Shown here: positions 6,466 through 14,739 of the stretch, piece by piece | Layout of the letters: every line of letters begins with the position of its first letter | Numbering within the stretch: position 1 is the first letter of the stretch | Assembly: GCA_026193125.1 (NCBI GenBank) | Contig: JAPHSC010000409.1 | Location: forward strand, 1 to 15,358 | Source of the DNA: Gammaproteobacteria bacterium | GTDB lineage: Bacteria > Pseudomonadota > Gammaproteobacteria > Steroidobacterales > BM003 | Reading direction: 5' to 3' | Length of the DNA stretch: 15,358 nt | The notes under the pieces: model-generated | The model's database searches: none | Told to the model about the DNA's origin: nothing | The model's input: the letters and a program-made list of their open reading frames with translations, nothing else | Position numbers and translations under genes: made by a program

Positions 6466-8040
6466 GTGCCGGAATTATTTTCGTCGGGCATCGACGTTCA
6501 AGAGATCCCACAGCACCAGCAATTTATTGCCAGTGCGGCAACTTCCATTACTGCATTTGTAGGTCGTACCCAGCGTGGCCCGGTCAACGAACCCGTGCGT
6601 CTGGAAAGCTTTGCCGAGTATCAAGCTGTGTTTGGCGGTCTTTGGGGATTGAGTCCCTTGAGTTTTGCAGTCGAGCAGTATTTTCTGCAAGGCGGCCGAG
6701 TGGCCATTATCGTACGTGTGGTCAATGGCGGCAGGGGTGTGGGCCTGAGTCTGCCTGCAGGAGCGAGCTTTTTGCACCTGCGGGCAAGAGACCCCGGGAC
6801 CCACGACGCCCTGCGCGCCTCGGTAGATTTTGACGGCATTGATGAGTCAGACCTGCGCAGCTTTAACCTTATCCTGCAGCGACTATTGCAGTCAGGTTCT
6901 GAGCGCGTGCTGGTACAGGAAAGCTATCGACGCGTCTCTGTGTCGCCGGAAGACGAGCGATTTATAGGCGGAATCCTGGCGGAGTCGCAACTGGTCCGAT
7001 TGGAAGGTGATTTACCCGACTGCCGACCGGATCGCACCCCGCCCGCCACGCCGGACAAGCATATCGGTTATCAAGTCGCGAGCCGCGACGGCGACGATGG
7101 CGACGCCCTGAGTGATTACGACGTTATTGGATCTGCCACCCGGGCGACGGGTCTGTTCGCCCTGTCGCGCAGCAATATCTTCAATCTGCTCTGTATTCCG
7201 CCGCTGGACAGAGAGCGCGATGTAGGCCTGGTGACACTGCTGGCAGCAGTGCGTTATTGCAAGAAACGCCGCGCCATGCTGGTCGTCGATCCGCCGAAGG
7301 AATGGACCACGGTGGAGCAGGTCGTGCAGGGCATGAAGCGGATGAATTTTGCCAGCGAGGACGCGGTGATGGTATTCCCCAGGTTAAGCACCCTGGGCGG
7401 CATGTCTTCCGGGCGCTCCCTCGCACCCTGTGGAGCGTTGGCCGGCTTGCTGGCGCGTAATGATGAGCGGCGCGGTGTGTGGTCGGCGCCAAGCAGGGAG
7501 AGTGTCCACTTCAATGCGCGTATCAGGCCGGTTAGGCAGCTGGATGGTGAAGACCTGATTCGCCTGGCCGCTGCCGGCGTGAATGGCATCGTGGCAGGCA
7601 GGCCCGGAGCGCCGGCGTGGCTGGGCTCGGCGCGCACCATGGCCGCCGGCGATAGCTCTGCGCCCAGTTGGAACTACCTTGCGACCCGGCGTCTTTCGCT
7701 CATGATCCTGGAGAGTATCGATCGAGGTACGCGCTGGGCGGTGTTTGCCGGCGAGGACAAGGATCTCTGGTTGAAACTGAAAAACCAGGTTGAGGGTTAC
7801 CTGGAAGACCTGTGGCAGCAGGGCGCGCTGGTTGGCAGTAACAGTTCCGAGGCGTTTTTTGTCCAGTGCGACCCGGAGACCAATGTTTACGCGGACTCCG
7901 ACACCGAGGGCGTGAATTTTGTCCTGGGCGTGGCTTTGCGCAGACCCGGGGAGTTCATCAGTTTTGAGGTGAGCCAGCGACGCGATGGTGCTCGTATTCG
8001 GCGCTCAAATGTAAATCCCAATGCCCTGTACGGCAGGTAA
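6466..8040 (+). CDS. phage/contractile injection system tail sheath family protein (orphan)
   Basis: This 524-residue protein belongs to the tail sheath family, whose members polymerise around a tail tube and contract to drive it through a membrane. The N-terminal part has the family signature VGRTQRGPVNEPV (32-44), then FGGLWGLSPLSFAVEQYF (56-73) and GGRVAIIVRV (76-85). Residues about 100-180 form the inserted domain, with LRASVDFDGI and RRVSVSPEDERFIGGILAES. The Asp-rich segment at 208-219 precedes the core domain. The conserved C-terminal region runs from about 395 to 510 and includes DPETN (469-473) and RRPGEFISFEVSQ. Both sheath ends therefore seem intact and there is no frameshift. GTG 6466 is chosen because of GGAGGG at 6456-6461. 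No tube, baseplate, spike, ATPase, chaperone or lysis gene lies nearby. The neighbours are a transporter and a thioesterase. The family call is strong, and the role as a lone gene is unknown. Confidence 0.88.
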   Translation: MPELFSSGIDVQEIPQHQQFIASAATSITAFVGRTQRGPVNEPVRLESFAEYQAVFGGLWGLSPLSFAVEQYFLQGGRVAIIVRVVNGGRGVGLSLPAGASFLHLRARDPGTHDALRASVDFDGIDESDLRSFNLILQRLLQSGSERVLVQESYRRVSVSPEDERFIGGILAESQLVRLEGDLPDCRPDRTPPATPDKHIGYQVASRDGDDGDALSDYDVIGSATRATGLFALSRSNIFNLLCIPPLDRERDVGLVTLLAAVRYCKKRRAMLVVDPPKEWTTVEQVVQGMKRMNFASEDAVMVFPRLSTLGGMSSGRSLAPCGALAGLLARNDERRGVWSAPSRESVHFNARIRPVRQLDGEDLIRLAAAGVNGIVAGRPGAPAWLGSARTMAAGDSSAPSWNYLATRRLSLMILESIDRGTRWAVFAGEDKDLWLKLKNQVEGYLEDLWQQGALVGSNSSEAFFVQCDPETNVYADSDTEGVNFVLGVALRRPGEFISFEVSQRRDGARIRRSNVNPNALYGR

Positions 8041-8093
8041 GTACCTGACGAAAAACCGCTCAGTCTCAGGACCTGACCACGGCGGGCGCCGAC

Positions 8094-8579
8094 TCAAGCC
8101 TTGCTGTCGGGCCTGGGTGAAACGTGCATGAGTATGCGCGCCCGCACGACTTCCTGACCCTCGGCGTCGGTTACTCTTACTGGAACCTCCACGTCCTCCT
8201 TTCCCGGCCATGAGGATTTTTCCAAAACGGCCTCGGCGCGTATATTCGAGCGGGCAGGCTTGAGGTATTCGATGTGCATGCCACGCGGTAACCAGCGCAT
8301 ATGGGTGGGCACACTGGCTTCCATCAGGGTGCCGGCAGCCAGTTCGCACAGGTTGCCCATGGCCAGTGCGTGTATGGAACGTATGTGATTTTCCACCGCG
8401 CGTCGCTTGCGCATACTTACCACCACCCTGCCGGGTTCATACACGTGAAAGCGTGGCTTGATGGTCGAGAAATACGGTGCCTTTCGGCACACCATGAAGG
8501 CAAACAGGCGTTTACCCAGGGGCAGGTGTTCCAGTTTGCGGTAGATGCCAAGAACGCGATTGGTGTCAGTGGTGCTCAT
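8094..8579 (-). CDS. DUF4442 hotdog-fold protein, probable thioesterase
   Basis: This 161-residue protein has the DUF4442 form of the hotdog fold. The characteristic central segment NHIRSIHALAMGNLCELAAG is followed by a stretch containing MRWLPRGM and EYLKPARSNI. Members are thought to bind or hydrolyse acyl-CoA thioesters, but experimental data for the family are thin. The N-terminal region contains the pattern YRKLEHLPLGKRLF. ATG 8579 is used, and an in-frame GTG at 8597 would add six residues. Neither has a clear ribosome binding site. The gene starts 24 bases after the 5-oxoprolinase stop on the same strand, which suggests translational coupling or at least a shared transcript. It converges with the tail-sheath gene, leaving a 53-base gap. 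It is not closely related to the PaaI-type protein at 2925-3413. Confidence 0.85.
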   Translation of the reverse strand: MSTTDTNRVLGIYRKLEHLPLGKRLFAFMVCRKAPYFSTIKPRFHVYEPGRVVVSMRKRRAVENHIRSIHALAMGNLCELAAGTLMEASVPTHMRWLPRGMHIEYLKPARSNIRAEAVLEKSSWPGKEDVEVPVRVTDAEGQEVVRARILMHVSPRPDSKA

Positions 8580-8603
8580 GCCGGCAGTGTAGCGCACCGG
8601 CGC

Positions 8604-11600
8604 TTAATCCTCTGCACCCTGGCTGCCGAATCCGCCGCCTCCCGGTGTGTCAATACGCAGCACATCGCCGGCCCCTAACTCCAGGCTGACGCAGCCCGGC
8701 AGCACCTGCTCTTCACCATCGGCGCGAATACAGATATTGCTGCCAGTCTTGCCGTTCTCGCCGCCCTGCAGTCCGAAAGGCGGAATTCGCCGGTGCCCGC
8801 TGAGCATGGAAACCTGCATCGGCTCAAGGAAACGTATTTCCCGGGTTACCCCGTCGCCGCCATGGTGACGCCCGCGTCCCCCGGAATGCTTGCGTATGCA
8901 GAACCGCTCCAGACGCACGGGAAAACGCAGTTCCAGTACCTCGGGGTCGGTAAGTCTCGAGTTGGTCATATGCGTGTGCACCGCCGAGGCGCCGTCAAAG
9001 TCCGGACCTGCCCCCGCTCCGCCGCACAGGGTTTCGTAGTACTGGTAGCGCTGGTTACCGAAGCTCAGGTTGTTCATCGTGCCCTGCGCCGCGGCCAGAA
9101 CACCCAGCGCGCCAAACAGCGCATCGGTAATGCATTGGGAGGTTTCCACATTGCCGGCAACCACGGCGGCGGGCGAGCGCGGATCCAGCAGGCTGCCGGG
9201 CGGGATGATGATACGCAGGGGCTTGAGACAGCCCTCGTTCATGGGTATTTCGCGGTCGACCAGGCAGCGGAACACATACAGTACCGCGGCCTTGCATACG
9301 GCAGAGGGCGCATTGAAGTTGTCGGTCGATTGGGGTGAGGTTCCAGTGAAGTCGACGCTGGCACTGCCGGCCTGCCGGTCCACCGCCACCGCCACCTGAA
9401 TCACCAGGCCGTTATCCATTTCGTAACGGAAGCTGCCGTCATGCAACACGCCGATGATTTCCCGCACAGCTGCCTCGGCGTTGTCCTGCACGTGACCCAG
9501 GTAAGCGCGCACCACCTCCAGGCCAAATTGCGCACACATCTTGTGCAGCTCGGCCGTGCCTTTCTGGTTGGCCGCCAGCTGCGCCTTCAAGTCGGCGACA
9601 TTCTGATCCGGATTGCGGGCCGGGTAGGGTCCTGCGGCGAGCGCCTCCCGCACTGCATCCTCGCGCAACTGCCCACGCCTGACGAGGTGGAATCCGTCAA
9701 ACAGGATGCCCTCTTCGTCCACGCTGTGGCTATGCGCGGGCATGGAGCCGGGTGTGATACCGCCTATGTCGGCGTGATGCCCGCGTGAGGCGACAAAAAA
9801 TTCCAGCTGACCATTGACGAAGACCGGGCTTACCAGGGTGATATCCGGCAGGTGGGTGCCGCCATTGTATGGCGCGTTCAGCATGTACACGTCGCCGTCA
9901 GCCAATTCCCCGGGGTTGCCTTTTAGCACGGCGCGAACGCTTTCACCCATGGAGCCAAGGTGCACCGGCATGTGCGGGGCGTTGGCAACAAGTTCTCCGC
10001 CGGGCCCGAAGACAGCGCAGGAGAAGTCCAGGCGTTCCTTGATGTTTACCGAGTGGGCGGTGTTTTCCAGGATCACGCCCATTTGCTCGGCAATGTGCAT
10101 GAACAGGTTGTTGAAAACCTCCAGTAACATTGGGTCGACCGAGGTGGCATGAGCGACCTGGCGATTTACCGGCTCCTGTCTCTCCAGGATGAGATGACCA
10201 AATTGGTTCATACCGGCCAACCAGCCACTTTCGACCACGACAGTGCCGTGGGTTTCGGTAATGATTGCCGGACCGGACACTCGATCGTCCGGCCGCAGGT
10301 CCTGGCGTCTGTAGACCGGCGTATCACACCAGCCTCCCTGCAACCAGATTCGCGCCTCGGTCGCAGCATTAGCCGGGTTGGTGTTGGCGTCCAGGGTTTG
10401 CTCGTCTCCCGCACCGGTGTCACCGATGGCTTCCACTTCCACGTCTGCCACCACCAGTGGCGCACCCGGGCTGGTGAATCCGAAACGCTGTTGCTGGGCC
10501 TGGTCGAAGCTCCGGCGCATGGTTGGCAGGTCATCGATAGCCACCGCCAGGCAGCTGTCACTGCCCGCGTAACGCAGGCGCACTCGGGAGTCGATGCGTA
10601 TGTGCTTGAAGTCAATGCCCTGTTGCAGCAGTTCCTGCTGACAGTCACGGATCAGCATGTCCCTGGTGGCGCCCACGGCGTCCAGGGCGGCCTCATCCAG
10701 CGGGCGTTCAAGCGATTGCTGGCGTATGGCGCGCAGGTCCGCCAGACCCATACCATAGGCGGATAGCACACCGGCAAGGGGATGGATAAAAATACGCGGA
10801 ATGCCGAGAGCATCGGCCACCTGGCAGGCATGTTGTCCGCCCGCGCCACCGAAGCAGCACAGGGCGAAGCGGCTGGCGTCATAGCCCCGTTGTATGGAAA
10901 TTTCCTTGATTGCGGTGGCCATGCGTTGCACGGCGATGTGCAGGAAGCCTTCGGCCGCCTGCTCGACGCTGTAGTGGGTACCCGACTCGGTGTTGATACG
11001 GTTGGTCAGTTCGGCGAAGCGCGCATGTACGACGGCGGCATCAAGGGCCTGGTCAGCACCAGGTCCGAAAACCCGCGGGAAATACTCGGGCTGGATGCGG
11101 CCAAGCAAGACATTGATGTCGGTGACCGTCAGGGGGCCACCGCGGCGATAACAGGCCGGACCCGGGTTGGCGCCGGCGGACATGGGACCTACCTGCATAC
11201 GCCCGTCTGTGTAATGCAATACTGAGCCACCGCCGGCCGCGACGGTGTGAATTTTCATCATCGGGGCCCGAATACGCACCCCCGCGATGAGATTATCCTG
11301 GGCGCGCTCGAAATCGCCTTCAAACAGGGACACGTCGGTAGAGGTGCCGCCCATGTCGAAACCGATCAGGCGCTCCAGACCGGCTACCCTCGCGGTGCGC
11401 ACCATGCCCACCACCCCACCCGCGGGGCCCGAAAGGATGCTGTCGCGGCCACGGAAAAAGTCCGCGCTTGCCAGACCGCCATTGGACTGCATGAACATCA
11501 GCCGAGTATCGCCAAGCTCCTGGCGCAAGCATCCTATGTAGCGCAACAGCAAGGGGGAGAGGTAGGCGTCGGCTACCGTGGTGTCGCCCCTGCCCACCAG

Positions 11601-12269
11601 GCGAATAAGTGGGATGACATCGTGTGAGGTGGACACCTGGGTAAAGCCGGCCTCCCTGGCCAGCTTTGCGGCCTGCTGCTCGTGCTTGCGATAACGGTAG
11701 GCATGCATGAATACGATCGCTACCGAGCGTAGCCCGCTGTCGTAGGCCTGGACCAGAGCGTCGCGCAGAGCGGCCTGGTCCAGGGCACGGATTGGCTTGC
11801 CGGCAGCGTCCACGCGTTCCTCTGCCTCGACGACCCGGCTATACAGCTGCTCGGGTAGCCGAATATGTCGGGCAAACAATTCCGGACGATTCTGGTAAGC
11901 AATACGCAGGGCGTCGCCGAATCCACGGGTGATGACCAGCAACGTGGGCTCGCCCTGGCGTTCGAGCAAGGCGTTGGTGGCCACGGTGGTGCCCATTTTT
12001 ACCGCGTCTATCAGCTCGTGTGGAATGGGCTGCGAGCGGTTGACGCCCAGGCAGCGGCGTATGCCCTCCAGGGCCGCATCCTCGTAATGTTCGGGGTCGC
12101 TGGAAAGCAGCTTCAGGGTTTGCAGGCAGCCGTCAGGTTTGCGCGCCACCAGGTCGGTGAAGGTGCCGCCGCGATCAATCCAGAATTGCCACTTTTTGTC
12201 GCTGCCCACGTATCGTTTCCGGCCCGCCCATGCTGCGGGGATTGTTTCACCTATCGTCTTGTATTGCAT
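8604..12269 (-). CDS. 5-oxoprolinase / hydantoinase, fused HyuA-HyuB
   Basis: This 1221-residue cytoplasmic enzyme is predicted to open 5-oxoproline (pyroglutamate) or a related cyclic amide to glutamate using ATP. The HyuA half begins with DRGGTFTD (32-39), an ASKHA-type phosphate-binding loop. It continues with KMGTTVATNALLER, the stretch QSNGGL...SGPAGGVVG, GFDMGGTSTDVS and AAGGGSVL. The HyuB half follows a linker near residue 710 and carries HSVNIKERLDFSCAVF, YNGGTHLPDITL, SRGHHADIGG, HSGGRGRHHGGDG and the C-terminal DTPGGGGFG. The length agrees with one-chain 5-oxoprolinases, whereas many bacteria split A and B. ATG 12269 has a weak GGTGA upstream. GTG 12209, preceded by GGAAA and closer to the conserved start of the fold, is a good alternative. 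The gene is divergent from a PutP-type symporter and followed by the DUF4442 gene. Hydantoinase or N-methylhydantoinase activity is the main alternative. Confidence 0.92.
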   Translation of the reverse strand: MQYKTIGETIPAAWAGRKRYVGSDKKWQFWIDRGGTFTDLVARKPDGCLQTLKLLSSDPEHYEDAALEGIRRCLGVNRSQPIPHELIDAVKMGTTVATNALLERQGEPTLLVITRGFGDALRIAYQNRPELFARHIRLPEQLYSRVVEAEERVDAAGKPIRALDQAALRDALVQAYDSGLRSVAIVFMHAYRYRKHEQQAAKLAREAGFTQVSTSHDVIPLIRLVGRGDTTVADAYLSPLLLRYIGCLRQELGDTRLMFMQSNGGLASADFFRGRDSILSGPAGGVVGMVRTARVAGLERLIGFDMGGTSTDVSLFEGDFERAQDNLIAGVRIRAPMMKIHTVAAGGGSVLHYTDGRMQVGPMSAGANPGPACYRRGGPLTVTDINVLLGRIQPEYFPRVFGPGADQALDAAVVHARFAELTNRINTESGTHYSVEQAAEGFLHIAVQRMATAIKEISIQRGYDASRFALCCFGGAGGQHACQVADALGIPRIFIHPLAGVLSAYGMGLADLRAIRQQSLERPLDEAALDAVGATRDMLIRDCQQELLQQGIDFKHIRIDSRVRLRYAGSDSCLAVAIDDLPTMRRSFDQAQQQRFGFTSPGAPLVVADVEVEAIGDTGAGDEQTLDANTNPANAATEARIWLQGGWCDTPVYRRQDLRPDDRVSGPAIITETHGTVVVESGWLAGMNQFGHLILERQEPVNRQVAHATSVDPMLLEVFNNLFMHIAEQMGVILENTAHSVNIKERLDFSCAVFGPGGELVANAPHMPVHLGSMGESVRAVLKGNPGELADGDVYMLNAPYNGGTHLPDITLVSPVFVNGQLEFFVASRGHHADIGGITPGSMPAHSHSVDEEGILFDGFHLVRRGQLREDAVREALAAGPYPARNPDQNVADLKAQLAANQKGTAELHKMCAQFGLEVVRAYLGHVQDNAEAAVREIIGVLHDGSFRYEMDNGLVIQVAVAVDRQAGSASVDFTGTSPQSTDNFNAPSAVCKAAVLYVFRCLVDREIPMNEGCLKPLRIIIPPGSLLDPRSPAAVVAGNVETSQCITDALFGALGVLAAAQGTMNNLSFGNQRYQYYETLCGGAGAGPDFDGASAVHTHMTNSRLTDPEVLELRFPVRLERFCIRKHSGGRGRHHGGDGVTREIRFLEPMQVSMLSGHRRIPPFGLQGGENGKTGSNICIRADGEEQVLPGCVSLELGAGDVLRIDTPGGGGFGSQGAED

Positions 12270-12322
12270 CTGCGCATCACCGTTTCCGGGCTGAAGTTGG
12301 TGTAGCCGTCGGGCCTTGATAT

Positions 12323-12339
12323 GGTGTGCGGGCCACACC
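12323..12339. promoter_or_regulatory. perfect inverted repeat, candidate operator of the symporter gene
   Basis: GGTGTG (12323-12328) and CACACC (12334-12339) form perfect 6-base arms around the 5-base spacer CGGGC. The repeat sits between the divergent 5-oxoprolinase and symporter genes and ends one base before the symporter ribosome binding site (AGGGAG, 12341-12346). It could be a repressor operator, or a small RNA hairpin next to the ribosome site. A weak promoter-like pair (TTGGTG 12297-12302, TATGGT 12320-12325) would be overlapped by it. Confidence 0.4.
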
Positions 12340-12355
12340 TAGGGAGTGAATAAGA

Positions 12356-13771
12356 ATGAGTCGAGCCGAGGCGATCCTGGTAACCCTGCTGGTTTACATG
12401 GGTGGGATGCTGCTCATTGGTGTCTGGGCCAGTCGGCGCACCCGGAATGAAACAGATTTCCTGCTCGGTGGGCGCAAGCTGGGGCCCTGGGTGGCGGCCC
12501 TTAGCGCCTCCGCCAGCTCCTCCTCGGCCTGGACCCTGTTGGGGGTTTCGGGCGCGGCCTACAATTGGGGCCTGTCCGCGGTATGGCTGTTTCCGGCGAT
12601 CTTCCTGGGCTACCTGGTGAACTGGGTATGGGTCGGTCCACGCCTGCGCAAACTGAGCCTGAAGACCGGCGCCATCACCCTGACCGAAGTGCTGGCCGGG
12701 AATAGTGAAGATCCACTTTTCCCCCTGATCATGAAGACCGCTTCGGTGATCATCGTCGTGTCTTTTATGTTCTATGTCGCGTCGCAATTACAGGCCGCAG
12801 GTCATGCCTTCGATAACAGTTTTGGGCTGGGCCCGCGCGTCTCGCTGATCATCGGCGTAGTGGTGGTGGTTGCCTACACCCTGTTGGGTGGCTTCTGGGC
12901 GGTCAGTGTGACCGACATGATCCAGGGTTTATTGATGGTGGGTACGGCAGTGCTGCTGCCGATTGCCGGGCTGGTCGCTGTTGGAGGGCCTGGGCAATTG
13001 ATGCTGGCGCTGCAGAGCGTGGGTACCGATCAGCAATTATCCTGGACCGGATCCTTTGACGGGATCATGGCCGTGGCGTTCGTGGTGGGTCTGCTGGGTA
13101 TCGGCGCCGGTTACCCGGGCCAGCCTCACGTGGTGAACCGGTTCATGGCGTTGCGTGATGAAAGCGCGCTGCGTAGTGGCCGTATTATTGCCCTGACCTG
13201 GTGCGCACTCATTTACAGCGGCACGCTGATCGTGGGTCTGTGCGCCCGAGTGTTGTACACCACGATCTCTGACGGCGAAATGGTGTTCTTTGAAGTGGCT
13301 AATCGCCTGCTGTCCCCGGCCGTTGCCGGGGTGGTGGTGGCGGCCGTGCTCTCGGCCATCATGTCCACCGCCGACAGCCAGCTGCTGGTGGCAGCGTCCT
13401 CAGTCTCCCATGACTGGCGCCTGGCCAAAGGCAAAACCACGGACTTGAAACTATCGCGGCAGGTCATGCTGGGCGTCAGCGTGGTGGCAACCTTGCTGGC
13501 GCTGTTCGCACCGGAGGCGATTTTCTCCCGCGTGCTGTTTGCCTGGAGCGCAGTGGGTTCGGCCTTTGCGCCACCGCTGCTCGTGCGCCTTGCCGGTTAC
13601 CAGGTGACCGCCAAGTCCACCCTGTCCGCAATGACCATGGGCGCGGGGCTGACCGTGGTGCTCTACCTCATGCCTGATACGCCCGGAGATGTGGCCGAGC
13701 GTTTACTGCCTTTCGGGTTGGCCCTGGGTATCAGTATCGCGGGTATACGTGGCCGCAGCGAGTCGCTATGA
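12356..13771 (+). CDS. sodium:solute symporter (SSS family), PutP-like
   Basis: This 471-residue inner-membrane transporter has the roughly 13 membrane segments of the SSS family, which couples Na+ entry to uptake of proline, sugars, pantothenate and similar solutes. The early segment GGRKLGPWVAALSASASSSSAW (split here as GGRKLGPWVAALSA plus SASSSSAW) aligns with PutP. The Na+-site motif SAIMSTADSQLL contains Ser337 and Thr338, equivalent to Ser340/Thr341 of E. coli PutP. The residue matching the PutP Asp55 is Ser55, so coupling or substrate may differ from true proline permease. ATG 12356 follows AGGGAG (12341-12346) at 9 bases. The gene is divergent from the 5-oxoprolinase gene, which makes 5-oxoproline or a similar cyclic amide a reasonable substrate guess. 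The ATL gene follows after 22 bases. The SSS family call is secure and the substrate is inferred. Confidence 0.9.
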   Translation: MSRAEAILVTLLVYMGGMLLIGVWASRRTRNETDFLLGGRKLGPWVAALSASASSSSAWTLLGVSGAAYNWGLSAVWLFPAIFLGYLVNWVWVGPRLRKLSLKTGAITLTEVLAGNSEDPLFPLIMKTASVIIVVSFMFYVASQLQAAGHAFDNSFGLGPRVSLIIGVVVVVAYTLLGGFWAVSVTDMIQGLLMVGTAVLLPIAGLVAVGGPGQLMLALQSVGTDQQLSWTGSFDGIMAVAFVVGLLGIGAGYPGQPHVVNRFMALRDESALRSGRIIALTWCALIYSGTLIVGLCARVLYTTISDGEMVFFEVANRLLSPAVAGVVVAAVLSAIMSTADSQLLVAASSVSHDWRLAKGKTTDLKLSRQVMLGVSVVATLLALFAPEAIFSRVLFAWSAVGSAFAPPLLVRLAGYQVTAKSTLSAMTMGAGLTVVLYLMPDTPGDVAERLLPFGLALGISIAGIRGRSESL

Positions 13772-13793
13772 GACCCGGCAAGGAAGGCCATGC

Positions 13794-14147
13794 ATGAGCC
13801 AGGGTGCTGTTTCTCGGCAAAAGATCTGGGACGCAGTCAAGAGCATTCCCCGGGGCAGGGTGGCAAGTTACGGCCAGGTGGCCCGCATGGCCGGCATGCC
13901 GGGGCGGGCTCGACTTGTGGGTCATGCCTTAAAGCAATTGCCACCGGGCAGTGATGTCCCGTGGCATCGGGTAATCAATGCCAGCTGGAAGATTTCCTTT
14001 CCGCCGGGTAGCCCGGCCTGGGAGGAACAGCACCAGCGATTATTGGATGAAGGTGTATTGCTGCGCGCCGGGCGCGCGCCCGGTAACGCGCGCCTGGCCG
14101 AGGATTATCTGGATACCTTGTTGTGGGCCCCTGATGAACCGGCTTGA
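13794..14147 (+). CDS. alkyltransferase-like protein (ATL), MGMT family without the catalytic Cys
   Basis: This 117-residue protein is the single-domain form of the O6-alkylguanine-DNA alkyltransferase fold. The active-site PCHR motif is PWHR here, with Trp57 in place of the acceptor cysteine, so it cannot take the alkyl group. Known ATL proteins (S. pombe Atl1, E. coli YbaZ) bind O6-alkylguanine, flip the base and recruit nucleotide excision repair. The flipping tyrosine and the arginine finger appear as Tyr26 and Arg40, each one residue from their positions in Atl1. ATG 13794 is chosen because AGGAAGG (13781-13787) is 6 bases upstream. A longer in-frame ORF from 13689 would overlap the symporter gene. 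It lies 22 bases after the symporter gene and is followed by a hydrolase gene. The link to these neighbours is probably only positional. Confidence 0.92.
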   Translation: MSQGAVSRQKIWDAVKSIPRGRVASYGQVARMAGMPGRARLVGHALKQLPPGSDVPWHRVINASWKISFPPGSPAWEEQHQRLLDEGVLLRAGRAPGNARLAEDYLDTLLWAPDEPA

Positions 14148-14238
14148 ATGCTGTATTGCTCAAGGGCCTGTCTGGCATGTACATGAGCTGGACGCGAACT
14201 CGCGGCATGGGAGTAGTTGAACAGTGGGAGTCAGGTCT

Positions 14239-14739
14239 ATGCAAGTGGTGTTTTCACACGGCAAGGAAAGCGGTCCCTGGGGCGGAAAAATCACCGCGCT
14301 GGCCGAGGTGGCGAGCAAGCGTGGTCTCGCGGTGGAGTCCCTGGACTACCGCGGGATGGATGACCCCGAGCGGCGGGTGGACAAACTGCGGGAGCACCTG
14401 CGTGGCCTGGGCGTGCGGGCAATCCTGGTGGGTTCCAGCATGGGCGGTCACGTGGCGGCCGCGGCGGCCGGTGAGCAACAGGCGATCGCGGTTTTCCTAA
14501 TCGCGCCGGCATTTTATATGCCTGGCTACGAGCAACTGACGCCAGCCGCCCTTGATTGTCCGACCACTATCGTCCACGGATGGCATGACACGGTGGTGCC
14601 GGTGGAGAACGTCTTGCGCTATGCGCGCGAGGCTGCGTGCACCTTGCACCTGTTGAATGCCGATCACCGCATGCTCGACAATCTGGATGAACTGCGCGGT
14701 CTGTTCGGGCTGTTCCTGGACAGACTCGCGCTGGACTAG
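14239..14739 (+). CDS. small alpha/beta-fold hydrolase
   Basis: This 166-residue serine hydrolase is close to the minimal alpha/beta fold, with no lid domain. The nucleophile elbow is GSSMG (65-69), with Ser67. The acid is probably Asp117 in HGWHDTVVP, and the base His143 in NADHRML. The oxyanion-side strand at the start is VVFSHGKESGPWG. It resembles the YqiA/KANL3/dienelactone-hydrolase-like esterases, with no substrate clue. ATG 14239 is preferred, with GGGAG at 14226-14230, eight bases upstream. GTG 14224 would add five residues. The 91-base gap after the ATL gene contains nothing convincing. The stop TAG (14737-14739) overlaps the stop of the SDR gene on the other strand by 3 bases. Confidence 0.87.
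   Translation: MQVVFSHGKESGPWGGKITALAEVASKRGLAVESLDYRGMDDPERRVDKLREHLRGLGVRAILVGSSMGGHVAAAAAGEQQAIAVFLIAPAFYMPGYEQLTPAALDCPTTIVHGWHDTVVPVENVLRYAREAACTLHLLNADHRMLDNLDELRGLFGLFLDRLALD

Noticed and set aside
6466..8040. A prophage or tailocin cluster.
   Set aside because: Only one tail gene is present. No capsid, terminase, integrase, tube, baseplate, holin or endolysin gene and no flanking attachment-site repeats are seen in the window.
8034..8047. CAGGTA-AG-TACCTG palindrome at the end of the sheath gene, a possible terminator.
   Set aside because: The loop would be only two bases. Neither strand has a run of T after the stem: the plus strand continues with ACGAAAAA, and on the minus strand the T run comes before the stem.
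8793..10766. Long plus-strand ORFs opposite the 5-oxoprolinase gene (for example 8793-9338 and 10149-10766).
   Set aside because: They lie antisense to a gene with unmistakable family motifs across its whole length, show no recognisable domain, and are expected from the GC-rich codon pattern.
13689..13793. A longer N-terminus for the ATL protein, beginning inside the symporter gene.
   Set aside because: The extra 35 residues lie in another frame of the symporter coding sequence, and ATG 13794 has a strong AGGAAGG ribosome site at the right spacing.
14148..14238. A short ORF (12 codons from ATG 14148) between the ATL and hydrolase genes.
   Set aside because: It has no ribosome site, no conserved feature and a very short length, so there is no support for a real gene.
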